Shown: positions 22,263-32,170 of the stretch, piece by piece
How positions within the stretch are numbered: position 1 is the first letter of the stretch
Layout of the letters: each line of letters opens with the position of its first letter
NCBI GenBank assembly: GCA_018262095.1
Contig: JAGTRW010000024.1
Location: 1 to 62,669, forward strand
Direction of reading: 5' to 3'
Origin: Pseudomonadota bacterium
GTDB taxonomy: Bacteria; Pseudomonadota; Gammaproteobacteria; Burkholderiales; Rhodocyclaceae
Length of the DNA stretch: 62,669 nucleotides
Program-made: the position numbers and the translations under genes
The notes under the pieces: model-generated
What the model was told of the DNA's origin: nothing
The model's input: only the letters and a program-made list of their open reading frames with translations
The model's database searches: none

Positions 22263-23258
22263 TCAGGCGGCGCGCGGCAAAGCGTTGCGCGACACCGGAA
22301 TGCCGTGGCTTTCGAGCATCTGAGCGGTCTGCTCGATAGAGCGCAGCGGACGCACCGCCAGGTAGAGCGAATCGGCCTCGACGAAGGTGCGGCGCAGGCA
22401 GTTGAGCCACAGTTTGAGCCGCCCCGGCGCGTGGCGCGCTTCGACGCGCAGCTGAACCAGGCGCCAGAAATCGGCGAGCGCGGGCAGTAACTGAAGCCAG
22501 TCGTCGCCGCGCTCGTCGCTGATCGCATCGCCGGCGGCCAGCGCCCGGATTCGCCGCGCCAGAAAGGGATCGGCGACCGCGCCGCGACCGATCATCACGT
22601 CGTCGCAGCCGGTTACTTGCCGACAGCGCTGGTAGTCCGGCGCGCTCCACACCTCGCCGTTGGCGATCACCGGGACGCTCACCGCCTCGCGGATTTTCGC
22701 CACCCACTCCCAGTGCGCCGGCGGCCGGTAGCCGTCGTCGCGCGTTCGCGCATGGACGACCAGCGACGAGACGCCGCCCGCCGCCAGAGCAAGCGCGCAG
22801 TCGATGGCGCGCGCGGTATCGCTGACGCCGAGCCGCATCTTGGCTGAAACGGGGATCGCCGGCGACACCGCCTGCCTGACCGCGGCGGCGATGCGGCCGA
22901 TGAGCTCGGGGTCGCCGAGCAGCGTCGCGCCGCCGCCGTGGCGGTTGACCGTCGGCGCCGGGCAGCCGAAGTTAAGATCGACTCCGGCCGGCGACAATTC
23001 GGCGAGCTGCGCGGCGTTCTGCGCCATGCACTGCGGATCGCTGCCCAGCAACTGCACGACGACCGGTGTTCCGGCGCGCGTGCGGCTGGCGTTGGCCAGC
23101 TCCGGGCAGACCCTGAGGAAGGTGCGGTGCGGCAGCAGGCTGCCGGAAACGCGGATGAACTCGCTGACCGTGCCGTCGTAGCCGCCGATGCGCGTCAGCA
23201 CCTCGCGCAACACGCAGTCGGCGAGTCCGTCCATCGGCGCCAGCAATATTTTTCCCAC
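22263..23258 (-). CDS. dusC: tRNA-dihydrouridine(16) synthase
   Basis: A 331-residue flavoprotein that reduces uridine to dihydrouridine in tRNA. It begins VGKILLAPMDGLADCVLREV, with the FMN-binding APM-G segment, and has the catalytic cysteine in DLNFGCPAPTVNRHGGG and VVHARTRDDGY. The C-terminal KLWLNCLRRTF is of the DusC type. The GTG at 23258 is chosen because GGAA precedes it and it directly starts the conserved barrel strand. Length matches DusC. Confidence 0.9.
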   Translation of the reverse strand: MGKILLAPMDGLADCVLREVLTRIGGYDGTVSEFIRVSGSLLPHRTFLRVCPELANASRTRAGTPVVVQLLGSDPQCMAQNAAQLAELSPAGVDLNFGCPAPTVNRHGGGATLLGDPELIGRIAAAVRQAVSPAIPVSAKMRLGVSDTARAIDCALALAAGGVSSLVVHARTRDDGYRPPAHWEWVAKIREAVSVPVIANGEVWSAPDYQRCRQVTGCDDVMIGRGAVADPFLARRIRALAAGDAISDERGDDWLQLLPALADFWRLVQLRVEARHAPGRLKLWLNCLRRTFVEADSLYLAVRPLRSIEQTAQMLESHGIPVSRNALPRAA

Positions 23259-23320
23259 GAGTGTTCCGCGTGATTGCAAAGCCGCGATTCTAACCGCGAA
23301 CCGCGCTCGCCGATCACCCA

Positions 23321-25180
23321 CTAGATCGCCAGCTGGGTGCCGAGCTCGACGACGCGGTCGATCGGTATCCTGAAAAACTCGGTGGCGCTGGTCGCGTTCT
23401 TCGACATCCGCGCGAAGAGACGCGCGCGCAGCATCGAGATATTGTGCTTGAGCGTCGGAACGATCGTTTCGCGCGACAGGTAGAAGGTCGTCTCCGACAT
23501 CTCGAAACTCTCGCCGAAGCGCCGGCAACGTTCGAGCGCGCACGGAATGTCCGGGTCTTCCATGAAACCGTAGCGGATGATCAGGCGAACGAAGCCCTTG
23601 GGCATGCGGTGCAGGTAGATGCGATCGAGTTCATTGACGTGCGGCGTGTTGGTCGTCTGCACGGTGACCAGCACGACCCGCTCGTGGAGCACCTGGTTGT
23701 GCTTGAGGTTGTGCAGCAGCGCGGCCGGAACGCCCTCCTTCGAACTGGTCATGAAGACCGCCGTGCCATTGACACGATGGACGTTGCCGATCGCATCGAG
23801 AAAGGCGTGCATCGGAACGCTCTGCTTGGCCATTTCGTCGCCGACCAGACGGCGGCCGAGACGCCAGGTGGTGAGCACGGTGAACGAGGCGAGCCCCATC
23901 GCCAGCGGGAACCAGCCGCCTTCCGGAATCTTGAGCAGGTTGGCGCCGAAGAACGCCAAGTCGACGAGCAGCAGCGAACCGGCGACCAGTACCACCGCAA
24001 TGCGCTGCCAGCGCCACAGCAGCACCATCACGAAAGCGACCAGGATGGTGTCGATCAGCATCGTTCCGGTCACCGCGATGCCGTAGGCGGCGGCAAGGTT
24101 CGACGAGTTGCGGAAGCCGACGACCAGCGCGACGACCGCGAGGTAGAGCGTCCAGTTGGTGAACGGCACGTAGATCTGGCCCTCGGCGTGGCCCGAGGTA
24201 TGGACGATCAGCATGCGCGGCAAAAAACCCATCTGGACCGCCTGGCGCGCCACCGAGAAAGCGCCCGAGATCACCGCCTGCGAGGCGATCACCGTCGCCA
24301 CCGTGGCCAGGATCACGATCGGCACCAGCGCCCAGTCGGGTCCGAGGTGGAAGAACGGACTGGCGATCGCCGCCGGTTCGCTCAGTAGCAGCGCGCCCTG
24401 GCCAAAATAATTGAGCACCAGCGCCGGCAGCACGAAAGCGAACCACGCCAGGCGGATCGGCAGGCGACCGAAATGGCCCATGTCGGTATAGAGCGCTTCG
24501 CCGCCGGTCACCGCCAGCACCACCGAACCGAGCGCCAGGAAGGCGAGTCCCGCATGGTTGCCGACGAAACCGATCGCATAGAGCGGATTGAGCGCGACCA
24601 GCACGCCCGGATGGCGCGCCACCTCGATCGCGCCGAGCACGCCGAGGATCGCGAACCAGAGCATCATGATCGGACCGAAGAGCAGGCCGACCGAGCCGGT
24701 GCCGCGCTTCTGGATGAAGAACAGGCCGGAGAGCACGGCGAGCGTGATCGGCAGCACGTAGGGGGTGAACGCTGGCGTGATGACCTCGAGGCCTTCGACC
24801 GCGGAGAGCACCGAGATCGCCGGCGTGATCATGCTGTCGCCGTAGAACAGCGCCGCGGCGAAGATGCCGAGCAGCGTCACCGCCCAGGTCAGTCCCGAAT
24901 TCTTGGCGCGCTCGGTGACCAACGCCAGCAGCGCCAGCGAACCGCCCTCGCCCTTGTTGTCGGCGCGCATGATCAGCGCGACATATTTGATCGAAACGAG
25001 CACCATGATCGACCAGAAGATCAGCGACAGGATTCCCAGGATGTTCTCGGGCGTCACCGGGATCGGATGGTGGCCGTTGAAGATTTCCTTCATGGCATAG
25101 AGCGGGCTGGTTCCGATGTCGCCGAAAACGACACCGATGGCGCTGACCGTCAGCGCCGGAAGGGCTTGGCGAGAATGCAT
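23321..25180 (-). CDS. kup: Low-affinity potassium transport protein Kup
   Basis: A 619-residue inner-membrane K+:H+ symporter. The signature [19 protein letters not shown], then [21 protein letters not shown] and [12 protein letters not shown] are diagnostic of Kup/HAK/KUP. About 12 membrane segments precede a C-terminal cytoplasmic domain of roughly 170 residues. The ATG at 25180 follows AAGGGGG at a good distance. It appears monocistronic. Confidence 0.95.
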   Translation of the reverse strand: MHSRQALPALTVSAIGVVFGDIGTSPLYAMKEIFNGHHPIPVTPENILGILSLIFWSIMVLVSIKYVALIMRADNKGEGGSLALLALVTERAKNSGLTWAVTLLGIFAAALFYGDSMITPAISVLSAVEGLEVITPAFTPYVLPITLAVLSGLFFIQKRGTGSVGLLFGPIMMLWFAILGVLGAIEVARHPGVLVALNPLYAIGFVGNHAGLAFLALGSVVLAVTGGEALYTDMGHFGRLPIRLAWFAFVLPALVLNYFGQGALLLSEPAAIASPFFHLGPDWALVPIVILATVATVIASQAVISGAFSVARQAVQMGFLPRMLIVHTSGHAEGQIYVPFTNWTLYLAVVALVVGFRNSSNLAAAYGIAVTGTMLIDTILVAFVMVLLWRWQRIAVVLVAGSLLLVDLAFFGANLLKIPEGGWFPLAMGLASFTVLTTWRLGRRLVGDEMAKQSVPMHAFLDAIGNVHRVNGTAVFMTSSKEGVPAALLHNLKHNQVLHERVVLVTVQTTNTPHVNELDRIYLHRMPKGFVRLIIRYGFMEDPDIPCALERCRRFGESFEMSETTFYLSRETIVPTLKHNISMLRARLFARMSKNATSATEFFRIPIDRVVELGTQLAI

Positions 25181-25409
25181 GACACCCCCTTGCTGTTGTT
25201 GGCAAGGTTCGCCGCGACCGTCGGCTCCCCTGCCCGCTACACGATGCTCATGGTTTTTGCTGTGAGCATACTGCAAAACCATTTTCACCGAACGGTTTTG
25301 CGACAGCTCGCCAAAGACGCCGCTCGCACCGTAATGCCGTTCAGTTAAGAAAAAAAACCGCCGCTCGCCGTGAGCCGTGAGCCTGTCGAACGGCCGAACG
25401 GTCGACGGG

Positions 25410-25826
25410 CTACTGGTGGTCGACGCGGCCGCGCAGGACCTTGACCAGGCCGCGCCGCACCTTGCTCTCGACGCGCTTTTTCTGCGCGCTGCGGCTCGGC
25501 TTGGTCGGACGCCGCACGACGGGGACGAAGGCGGCGCGCGCGATCAGCTCGCGCAAGCGCGTCAGCGCGTCGATGCGGTTGCGCTCGAGGCTGCGGTGCG
25601 ACTGCGCCTTGATCACCACCACGCCGTCGGCGCTGACGCGCTGGTCGCGCAGCTGCAGGAGTCTCTCCTTGATCACCTCAGGCAGAGACGAGCTGGCGAT
25701 GGCAAAGCGCAGGTGGATCGCGTTCGAGACCTTGTTGACGTTCTGACCGCCGGCGCCCTGCGCGCGAATCGCGATGAACTCGACCTCGTCTTCACGCAAC
25801 ATCACCGATGGCGACTGAATGCTCAT
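25410..25826 (-). CDS. arfB: Alternative ribosome-rescue factor B
   Basis: A 138-residue peptidyl-tRNA hydrolase (YaeJ). The catalytic GGQ lies in [21 protein letters not shown], and the long basic C-terminal tail ([20 protein letters not shown]) inserts into the empty mRNA channel of stalled ribosomes. Length and domain order match ArfB and exclude full-length release factors. It lies 14 bases after the YjdM-type gene. Confidence 0.95.
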   Translation of the reverse strand: MSIQSPSVMLREDEVEFIAIRAQGAGGQNVNKVSNAIHLRFAIASSSLPEVIKERLLQLRDQRVSADGVVVIKAQSHRSLERNRIDALTRLRELIARAAFVPVVRRPTKPSRSAQKKRVESKVRRGLVKVLRGRVDHQ

Positions 25827-25839
25827 CGCGGGAAGCGGC

Positions 25840-26052
25840 TCACGCCTTCTTGAGGAAACAGGTCTTGAGCACCAGCCCCTTGACCTTCTCGACGCGGCAC
25901 TCGACTTCTTCCTCGTCGTCGGTCAGATGGATTCCCTTGACCAGCGTTCCGCGCTTGAGCGTCACCGACGTCCCCTTGACCTTGAGGTCCTTGATCAGCG
26001 TCACCGAATCGCCTTCGCTGAGCAAAGTGCCGTTGCTGTCTTTGACGTCCAT
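25840..26052 (-). CDS. YjdM/PhnA C-terminal-domain protein
   Basis: A 70-residue protein: MDVKDSNGTLLSEGDSVTLI, then KDLKVKGTSVTLKRGTLVKGI. This is the SH3-like C-terminal domain of YjdM (PhnA), without the N-terminal zinc ribbon. The name 'alkylphosphonate uptake' is historical and not supported functionally. The ATG at 26052 is chosen because the upstream extension lacks family residues. It probably shares a transcript with arfB. Confidence 0.85.
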   Translation of the reverse strand: MDVKDSNGTLLSEGDSVTLIKDLKVKGTSVTLKRGTLVKGIHLTDDEEEVECRVEKVKGLVLKTCFLKKA

Positions 26053-26135
26053 GAGTGTGTTTCCCGTGCTTCGTGGTTTGAAGCGCGCATTATAAGGGCT
26101 ATCGCGCCGCGCCCAGCGAGGCAATGCGGGCCAAC

Positions 26136-27158
26136 TCAGCCGAACAGCGCGTCGATATCCTCGGCAAACCGCATCTCGGCAGTGTTGCGCCTGACAATGG
26201 CGCCATCGGTCACCAGCCGTTCATAACAGCAGACCTGATTGCGACCGTGTTCCTTGGCGTAGTACAAGGCCTCGTCGGCACGCCCGACGACGTCGGTCGA
26301 CACGTCCATGCTCGATACCCCGGTAAAGCCGATAGAGCAGGTCACCTGTCCGATCTGCGGAAATTCATGCTTCTCGAGCGACGTACGGAAACGGTCGAAA
26401 CTGCTCGCTGCCAGCGCTTCGCTCGGCGCATTGAGAACGACGACGAACTCTTCGCCGCCAAAGCGGAACAAGCGGTCGCCGCCGCGAAAGGTCTTGCGCA
26501 TGTGCTCGCCCATGCGCAAAAGAACTTCGTCGCCAAAGAGATGGCCGAACGAATCGTTGACCCGCTTGAAGTGGTCGATATCGATCACGCAGAGCCAGGC
26601 CGGCGCCTTTTCATCCTGCGACTTGCGCAGATCTTCGATTATGTCGTCGGGCGGCGGGGCACATGAGGCATTGAGCAAGCGCTCGAAAGTTTCATCAAAG
26701 GTCTTGCGATTGAGCAGTCCGGTCAGCGTATCGAGTTCGCTGTAATCGAGCAGTTTGATCTGGCTGCCGTAGATTCTCGCCAGGCAAGCGATCATTTCGG
26801 CATGCTCGATCGGATCGGCCTGATCGAGCTCACAAGCCAGAATAAGATGCTCGGAAGTCAGTTCGGAAGGCTGCAGCAGCAAGGCGCTGCAACGACGGCC
26901 GCCAATCATCCGCGACCTTGGCACGCCGACGGTACGCACGTCGTCGAGAAACTCGAGCCATTGAGCCGCCGCCGAGTTCATCGTGCTCGGCGCGGAAAAC
27001 TGTCTCAAGACGGCTTCGCCCGGCGCTTCACGCGAGAAAATACCGACCTTCGCCGCTTTGCCGAAGAGCGTCGCCATGGCCTGCAACAGCGCACGGGGCA
27101 AGCGCCCCCGATCCCTGCACGACGAAATCGATTCAATGCTTTTCAACAGAGACAGCAC
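26136..27158 (-). CDS. Diguanylate cyclase (GGDEF domain)
   Basis: A 340-residue soluble protein. Residues about 160-325 form the GGDEF domain: DTLTGLLNRKTFDETFERLL, VIDIDHFKRVNDSFGH, and the active-site GGEEF in RLFRFGGEEFVVVL. An RxxD inhibitory site (RGGD) lies five residues before it, so product inhibition by c-di-GMP is likely. The N-terminal 150 residues have a GAF-like look but no clear family. It makes c-di-GMP from GTP. An HD-GYP regulator at 36956-38032 could provide turnover. Confidence 0.9.
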   Translation of the reverse strand: MLSLLKSIESISSCRDRGRLPRALLQAMATLFGKAAKVGIFSREAPGEAVLRQFSAPSTMNSAAAQWLEFLDDVRTVGVPRSRMIGGRRCSALLLQPSELTSEHLILACELDQADPIEHAEMIACLARIYGSQIKLLDYSELDTLTGLLNRKTFDETFERLLNASCAPPPDDIIEDLRKSQDEKAPAWLCVIDIDHFKRVNDSFGHLFGDEVLLRMGEHMRKTFRGGDRLFRFGGEEFVVVLNAPSEALAASSFDRFRTSLEKHEFPQIGQVTCSIGFTGVSSMDVSTDVVGRADEALYYAKEHGRNQVCCYERLVTDGAIVRRNTAEMRFAEDIDALFG

Positions 27159-27397
27159 AAGATTGCACTCTCAAAATTAGCACGGCAAAGATCATCACGA
27201 GGAAATGGGCAGGTCCAAGGCATACGCTTCCGGCACCCCGCGAAAGAAAGCGAATGTAGCACCAAGAACCCCTGAGCGCCTAGCGGGTATTGACCGTCAC
27301 CACAAGACTGTGGCCAGGCGCATTACAATGCGCGTCCGGCGGCGACGTTTGAAACGACCTGCGGCGCCGGCCATGAAACCAAGGATCGCCTGCAACC

Positions 27398-27847
27398 ATG
27401 AGCACACCCAAACCTCGCCGCGTCGTCCTCGACACCAACATCGTGATGGACATGCTGCACTTCGACGACCGTCATACGCAGCCGCTGCGCAGCGCGATCG
27501 ACGCAGGTCAGTTGCAGTGCTTCAGCGATGGCGAATGCCTTGCCGAACTCGAACGGGTGACCGGCTACCCGGCCTTCGCGCTCGACGACGCCGGACGCCA
27601 GGCTTTGTTTGAAAAGTACCAACGCCTGGTCACGCGCTGCGACGCCGCTGCCACCGAAGACTACCGGCTGCCGCGCTGCCGCGACGAAGACGACCAGAAG
27701 TTCCTGATCCTTGCCGCGCGCTGCGGCGCCGAACTTTTGATCACGCGCGACAAGCTGCTGCTCAAACTCGCGCAGCACCGGCGTCTGCCGCCGCCCTTCA
27801 CCATCCTGACGGCGCAGGCCGCGTGCCAGCTACTGGCGCTCGGCTGA
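27398..27847 (+). CDS. Orphan PIN-domain toxin-like protein
   Basis: A 149-residue PIN domain of the 'putative toxin, PIN family' (COG1569) group. Acidic residues are in RRVVLDTNIVMDML, CLAELERVTG, RDEDDQKFLILA and LLITRDKLLLKL. No antitoxin gene is adjacent. Its 3' end overlaps the convergent yaaA gene by 18 bases. The -10-like TACAAT lies upstream near 27325. Ribonuclease activity is inferred from the fold only. Confidence 0.8.
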   Translation: MSTPKPRRVVLDTNIVMDMLHFDDRHTQPLRSAIDAGQLQCFSDGECLAELERVTGYPAFALDDAGRQALFEKYQRLVTRCDAAATEDYRLPRCRDEDDQKFLILAARCGAELLITRDKLLLKLAQHRRLPPPFTILTAQAACQLLALG

Positions 27848-28618
27848 TTCCCGGCGAAAGACCCAGCGCGTCGCGCTCGACGCTTCGGCAGCAAAGCCGT
27901 AACCTTCGGCGGAAAAATCCTTGAGACCGTCGGCGCTCTTCAGGCGCTGCGTGACCACGTAGCGCGCCATCAGCCCGCGCGCACGCTTGGCGTAGAAACT
28001 CACGACCTTGTACTTGCGCTGGCTCGCGCTCCAGTCCTCGAACACCGGCTCGACGACCGACGCCGCGAGGCGCGACGACTTGATCGACCTGAAGTACTCC
28101 TGCGAAGCGAGATTGACCAGCGCTTTGGCCTTGACGCCGCGCAGCGCCAGGTTGAGCGCATCGACCAGGCGCTCGCCCCAGAACTCGTAGAGATTCTTGC
28201 CGCGCGGATTGGCAAGCCGCGAGCCCATTTCCAGCCGATACGGGGCGATCAGGTCGAGCGGTCGCAGCAGGCCGTAGAGTCCGGACAGGATGCGCAGATG
28301 ATCCTGCGCGAAGTCGAGATCGGCGGGCGCCAGTGTCGCCGCATCGAGTCCCTCGTAGACGTCGCCGTTGAAGGCGAGCACTGCCTGCTTGGCGTTGTCT
28401 GGCGTAAGCGGCAGCTGCCAGTCTCGAAAACGCGTCGCGTTGAGCGCGGCGAGCTGGTCGCTGATTCCCATCAGCTGGCCGATTTCGAGCGGAGAAAACT
28501 CGCGCAAGCGGTCGATCAAGCGCTGCGACTCTTCGAGAAACCCCGGCTGGGTATGCTTCGCGACGACCGGAGGCGTTGTGAAATCAAGGCTTTTGGCGGG
28601 AGACAGTACGACAATCAT
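27830..28618 (-). CDS. yaaA: Peroxide-stress protein YaaA
   Basis: A 262-residue YaaA/DUF328 protein starting MIVVLSPAKSLDF, with conserved RFRDWQLPLTPDNAKQAVLAF, FNGDVYEGLDA, ILSGLYGLLRPLDLIAPYRL and SFYAKRARGLMARYV. It binds DNA and limits intracellular iron during hydrogen peroxide stress. The ATG at 28618 matches the family N-terminus; an upstream one at 28639 is less likely. It converges with the orphan PIN gene. Confidence 0.92.
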   Translation of the reverse strand: MIVVLSPAKSLDFTTPPVVAKHTQPGFLEESQRLIDRLREFSPLEIGQLMGISDQLAALNATRFRDWQLPLTPDNAKQAVLAFNGDVYEGLDAATLAPADLDFAQDHLRILSGLYGLLRPLDLIAPYRLEMGSRLANPRGKNLYEFWGERLVDALNLALRGVKAKALVNLASQEYFRSIKSSRLAASVVEPVFEDWSASQRKYKVVSFYAKRARGLMARYVVTQRLKSADGLKDFSAEGYGFAAEASSATRWVFRRESAERQ

Positions 28619-28703
28619 GGCGATATCCGGATTCTGCACAATAGTTTGTTAGGATTGTAAGCGACACGGCAGACTGCTCGCCGTTCCCCGGAAGACAAAA
28701 ACA

Positions 28704-30695
28704 ATGGAACAACTGCTCGCCCGCTTTGCCGCACCCGACACCGACCCGACTGACCTGTTCGCCCGCTTGATCGACGAGATCAGGCCGCGCCGCGCCGACG
28801 ACGTTGAAGCCGCGCGGCGCACGCTGCAGGCGCTGTGCTTCATTCTCGGCAACCACCCCGAACTGCGCGCCAACGTTCGCAACGCCCTGCTCGCGCTGCA
28901 GCAGAGCTGCCGCCACGCCGAGCTCTACACCTCGACCGGAATCCTGCCCAACACCGGATTCTTCAGCGAAATTTTCCGCCGCATCGGCCACAAGTGCCTG
29001 CCCGAAGTGCTCGATCCCGAACTGCTGCGCAGCTTCCTGCGCCGGGTCTTTCGCCGTCCCAGCGACCGCCACTGGGTGATCGGCGTCGGCGACGAGGCCT
29101 GGCTGGAGTTGATCCGTGCGCTGCGCTTCGACGAACTCGCGCCGCATCCGGCGCTGCCACGGCCGCTCGCCGAAATCCTGCGCTCGCTGCGCGTCATTTC
29201 GTACTGGACTGCCGCTTTCGGCATGGAACCCGAGCTGCTCAACCTCGACCCGGCGCTCGAAACCTACGAATCGCCTTTCGTCACGCAGAACGTCGAACTG
29301 ATCGCCTACATCGAAGCCTACCCGGCGAGCTGGCGCGACAGCACCACAGCGCAGGGATTCGACGACAAGCATCTGCGCGTACTCTTCGACCAGTGCCGCG
29401 AGGTCATCGCGCGCGCGCGCAAACGCGCCGCGCGCCACGGCACCAGCGTGCGTCTGACCTACCACCTCAAGCGCCTGCAGCAACTGCTGCGGCGCAGCGA
29501 GCACCTGCTCGACATCCTCGAAAACCTGCGCGTCGACCCCGACGGACAGTCCGCCTACCCGGCGATCGTCGCGCTGTTCACCCGCCTGATCCACGACGAG
29601 TGCCAGCGCAACGACCTGCGCCACCACTGGCGGCAGAACACCGAACTGATAGCGCTGCGCGTCACCGACCACGCCAGCGCGCACGGCGAGCACTACATCA
29701 GCGAAACGCGCAGCGAATATTTCGAGATGGCACGCTCGGCAATGATCGGCGGTGTCATCATCGCCTTCATGGCCGGCTTCAAGATCCTGCTCGGCAAGGT
29801 GCAGATGCCGCCGCTGACCGGCGCCATCGTCTATTGCCTCAACTACGGACTCGGTTTCTGCCTGATCCACATCCTGCACGGAACGGTCGCCACCAAGCAG
29901 TCGGCAATGACCGCCAACGCGATTGCCGCGAGCATCAGCGAATCGGGCGGCAAGCTGCGCGACATCGAGACGCTGACCCGCTTGATGGCGCGCACGCTGC
30001 GCAGCCAGATCGTCGCGATTCTCGGCAACATCGGCATCGCCATCCCGCTCGCCGCGCTGATCGCCTACGGCATTTTCCACTTCAGCGGCGAGCACTTCGT
30101 GAGCGCCGAGAAAGCCGTCCATCTGCTCGAAGAGCAGAGCCTGATCTACAGTGCATCGTTCTTCTACGCGGCGATCGCCGGCGTCTTCCTGTTCCTGGCC
30201 GGGCTGATCAGCGGCTACTTCGACAACTACGCGGCGTACAACCGCATCCCCGAGCGTATCCGGCAACTTGCCTGGCCCCGGCGGCTGTTCGGCGAGTCGC
30301 GGATGTGGCGCGTATCGACCTACGTCGGTGACAATCTCGGCGCGCTGGCGAGCAACCTCGCCTTCGGCTTCCTGCTCGGCGGAACGACGATCCTGGGCGT
30401 GCTGCTCGGCCTGCCGATCGACATCCGCCACGTCGCCTTTGCTTCGGCCTTCGTCGGCATCGCGCTGGTCGACCTCAACTTCGCGCCTGATCACTGGCTG
30501 CTGCTGTGGGCGGTGCTCGGCGTCGCTCTGATCGGCATCACCAACCTCACCGTCAGCTTCGCGCTGGCGCTCAAGGTTGCGCTGCGCTCGCGGCGGGTCA
30601 CTGAAACGCCGTGGCGGCAGATCGTCAGCGCGCTGCTGCGCCACCTGCTGCACCACCCGCGCGATTTCCTGCTGCCGCCGAAAAAAGGCGAGTGA
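28704..30695 (+). CDS. Gcr-family 'site-specific recombinase' membrane protein
   Basis: A 663-residue protein of the SpecificRecomb family (Gcr). The N-terminal half (1-340) is soluble and helical. The C-terminal half has five or more membrane segments, for example MIGGVIIAFMAGFKILLGKV, PLTGAIVYCLNYGLGFCLIH, SQIVAILGNIGIAIPLAALI and GTTILGVLLGLPIDIRHVAF. The name reflects an early observation; the family has no recombinase motifs and no established activity. It is common in beta- and gammaproteobacteria. It appears monocistronic. Confidence 0.85.
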   Translation: MEQLLARFAAPDTDPTDLFARLIDEIRPRRADDVEAARRTLQALCFILGNHPELRANVRNALLALQQSCRHAELYTSTGILPNTGFFSEIFRRIGHKCLPEVLDPELLRSFLRRVFRRPSDRHWVIGVGDEAWLELIRALRFDELAPHPALPRPLAEILRSLRVISYWTAAFGMEPELLNLDPALETYESPFVTQNVELIAYIEAYPASWRDSTTAQGFDDKHLRVLFDQCREVIARARKRAARHGTSVRLTYHLKRLQQLLRRSEHLLDILENLRVDPDGQSAYPAIVALFTRLIHDECQRNDLRHHWRQNTELIALRVTDHASAHGEHYISETRSEYFEMARSAMIGGVIIAFMAGFKILLGKVQMPPLTGAIVYCLNYGLGFCLIHILHGTVATKQSAMTANAIAASISESGGKLRDIETLTRLMARTLRSQIVAILGNIGIAIPLAALIAYGIFHFSGEHFVSAEKAVHLLEEQSLIYSASFFYAAIAGVFLFLAGLISGYFDNYAAYNRIPERIRQLAWPRRLFGESRMWRVSTYVGDNLGALASNLAFGFLLGGTTILGVLLGLPIDIRHVAFASAFVGIALVDLNFAPDHWLLLWAVLGVALIGITNLTVSFALALKVALRSRRVTETPWRQIVSALLRHLLHHPRDFLLPPKKGE

Positions 30696-30750
30696 ACGGA
30701 CGCGCCGATCGCTCGCGCGACGATCAGGCAAGGCGCGCGTCCCCGCGTCT

Positions 30751-30759
30751 TGGTACAAT
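30751..30759 (+). promoter_or_regulatory. Candidate extended -10 promoter for the DUF2863 gene
   Basis: TGGTACAAT at 30751-30759 fits TG-n-TACAAT, one base from the TATAAT consensus with the extended TG, about 30 bases before the ATG at 30791. No clear -35 is seen. Confidence 0.45.
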
Positions 30760-30790
30760 GGCGGATTGTTACGCTTCGCAGGTTCACATC

Positions 30791-31966
30791 ATGAAACGCA
30801 ATCGCCTCTCCTCGCGCAAGCGCATCTCGGCCGACGCCACCGAACTTGGCCGACTGGCGACCGGCCTCGCCGAATCCGGCGGCAAGCTCGAAGACCTGTT
30901 CTGGGAAAAACAGCTCGCCGAACTGATCGACAAGCTGCTGCACGACGGCGCCGAAGACGACCTCAACGCCTCGCTCGACCGCCTGTTCGATTCGCACGCC
31001 GCGGCGCACGACAGCCTCGCCGACCTCATTGAGTCGCGCGCCGAATCGACCATCCTCACGCACCAGGGCCAGGACTACGACATCCTGCTGTTCAACGTGC
31101 CGCTGCTCGCCTGGTCGCGCTTCTCGATCCCGGCCGTGTCGATCCCCAAGAGCACGCTGCAAACGCTCAAGGTGCAGCTGGGCGCGCACGTCTTTTCGGC
31201 CGACGCCAAGCTGGCGCTCGCCGACTATCTCTACAGCCCGGATCAGCTGCCGCGCAGCTTCGTCGACACCTGGCAGCTGATGCGCGACCTGGGCGGCGCG
31301 GCGCTCGGCCAGGAAGCCTTGAAGCTCGACCTGTCGACGCTGCCCGAAACCAACCAGTTCCTCTCCGACACGCGCTATCTGATCGGCGCCATCGCGGTGC
31401 CGCGCGGCATGCCGCTGTTCCGCTGGAACGAGTCGAAGACCGTCACGCGCGAGACCGCGCTCAAGGAATGGGTCAAGCAGGGCGGCCCCAGCCTTGAGCC
31501 GCTGCTCACCGGCTGCGCCTTCGAGACACTGCTCGCCGACGCCTACCACGCCGCCTGCCGCACCGCCGACATGGCGTCGCGCCCGTACTCGCTGCGCGCC
31601 TCGGTGGCCTTCCTGCAGACCACGCTGGGCAAACCCGCCGAGTCGCTGCGCGCGATCATCGGCGGCTTTCACGATAAGCGGCTCGAGGAATACCGCATCG
31701 GTTTCGGACCGCGCGACAGCGACGCCATCTACCACGGCGTGATCTGGCCGCTGCTCGGCGCCGAGGACGAGACGACCGACGTCGTCGGCGAAGTCGAAAC
31801 GCTGCTGCGCGAGTCGGGGATCAAGGAAATCGTCGTGCATAGTCAGCAGTTCCCCTTCGAGTTCTGCGACGACTGCGGCGCGCCGCTCTACCCCAACGTC
31901 GACGGCGAACCGGTGCATGCCGAACTGCCCGAACAGAGCAACACGCCGTCGCAAACGCTGCACTGA
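30791..31966 (+). CDS. DUF2863 family protein
   Basis: A 391-residue soluble protein of the betaproteobacterial DUF2863 family: MKRNRLSSRKRISADATEL, then DILLFNVPLLAWSRFSIP, LIGAIAVPRGMPLFRWNE and the C-terminal metal-like cluster FEFCDDCGAPLYPN. The role is unknown; the C-terminal CxxC could bind zinc. The ATG at 30791 is preferred because the upstream extension overlaps the promoter region. It precedes the biotin operon but is separated from it by a repeat. Confidence 0.85.
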   Translation: MKRNRLSSRKRISADATELGRLATGLAESGGKLEDLFWEKQLAELIDKLLHDGAEDDLNASLDRLFDSHAAAHDSLADLIESRAESTILTHQGQDYDILLFNVPLLAWSRFSIPAVSIPKSTLQTLKVQLGAHVFSADAKLALADYLYSPDQLPRSFVDTWQLMRDLGGAALGQEALKLDLSTLPETNQFLSDTRYLIGAIAVPRGMPLFRWNESKTVTRETALKEWVKQGGPSLEPLLTGCAFETLLADAYHAACRTADMASRPYSLRASVAFLQTTLGKPAESLRAIIGGFHDKRLEEYRIGFGPRDSDAIYHGVIWPLLGAEDETTDVVGEVETLLRESGIKEIVVHSQQFPFEFCDDCGAPLYPNVDGEPVHAELPEQSNTPSQTLH

Positions 31967-31974
31967 ATGAATTG

Positions 31975-32143
31975 ACCACGGCGGACATGCAGCAAAGCAA
32001 ATCCCCTTGGGGGACGGCGAAACAACAGCGGAAAATTCTCGTGGGAGAGCGGGTTTTCCTGCCGTCCAACCCAGGGAAGAATATTCAGCTTTTGCCCGGA
32101 TTAGTTCGGTTCTCGCCGTGTTCGCCGTGCCCGCCGTGGTTAA
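31975..32143. repeat. Intergenic repeat element with inverted ends, copy 1
   Basis: The element opens with ACCACGGCGGAC (31975-31986) and closes with TCGCCGTGTTCGCCGTGCCC followed by GCCGTGGTTAA (32113-32143). The closing 31 bases recur exactly at 36245-36275. ACCACGGCG at one end and CGCCGTGGT at the other are inverted. It fills most of the gap before bioA; the interior shows no gene. Confidence 0.7.
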
Positions 32144-32170
32144 GCGCTTTTTTTGGGATGTTTTTCTTTG

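Noticed and set aside
28704-30695. The Gcr protein as a second recombinase serving the integron
   Set aside because: Despite the family name it has membrane segments and no tyrosine or serine recombinase motif, and it lies 13 kb away among housekeeping genes.
28584-30758. A 724-codon open frame opposite the Gcr gene, and similar long frames opposite kup, bioA and fruB
   Set aside because: All mirror confidently identified genes; the products are basic and low-complexity.
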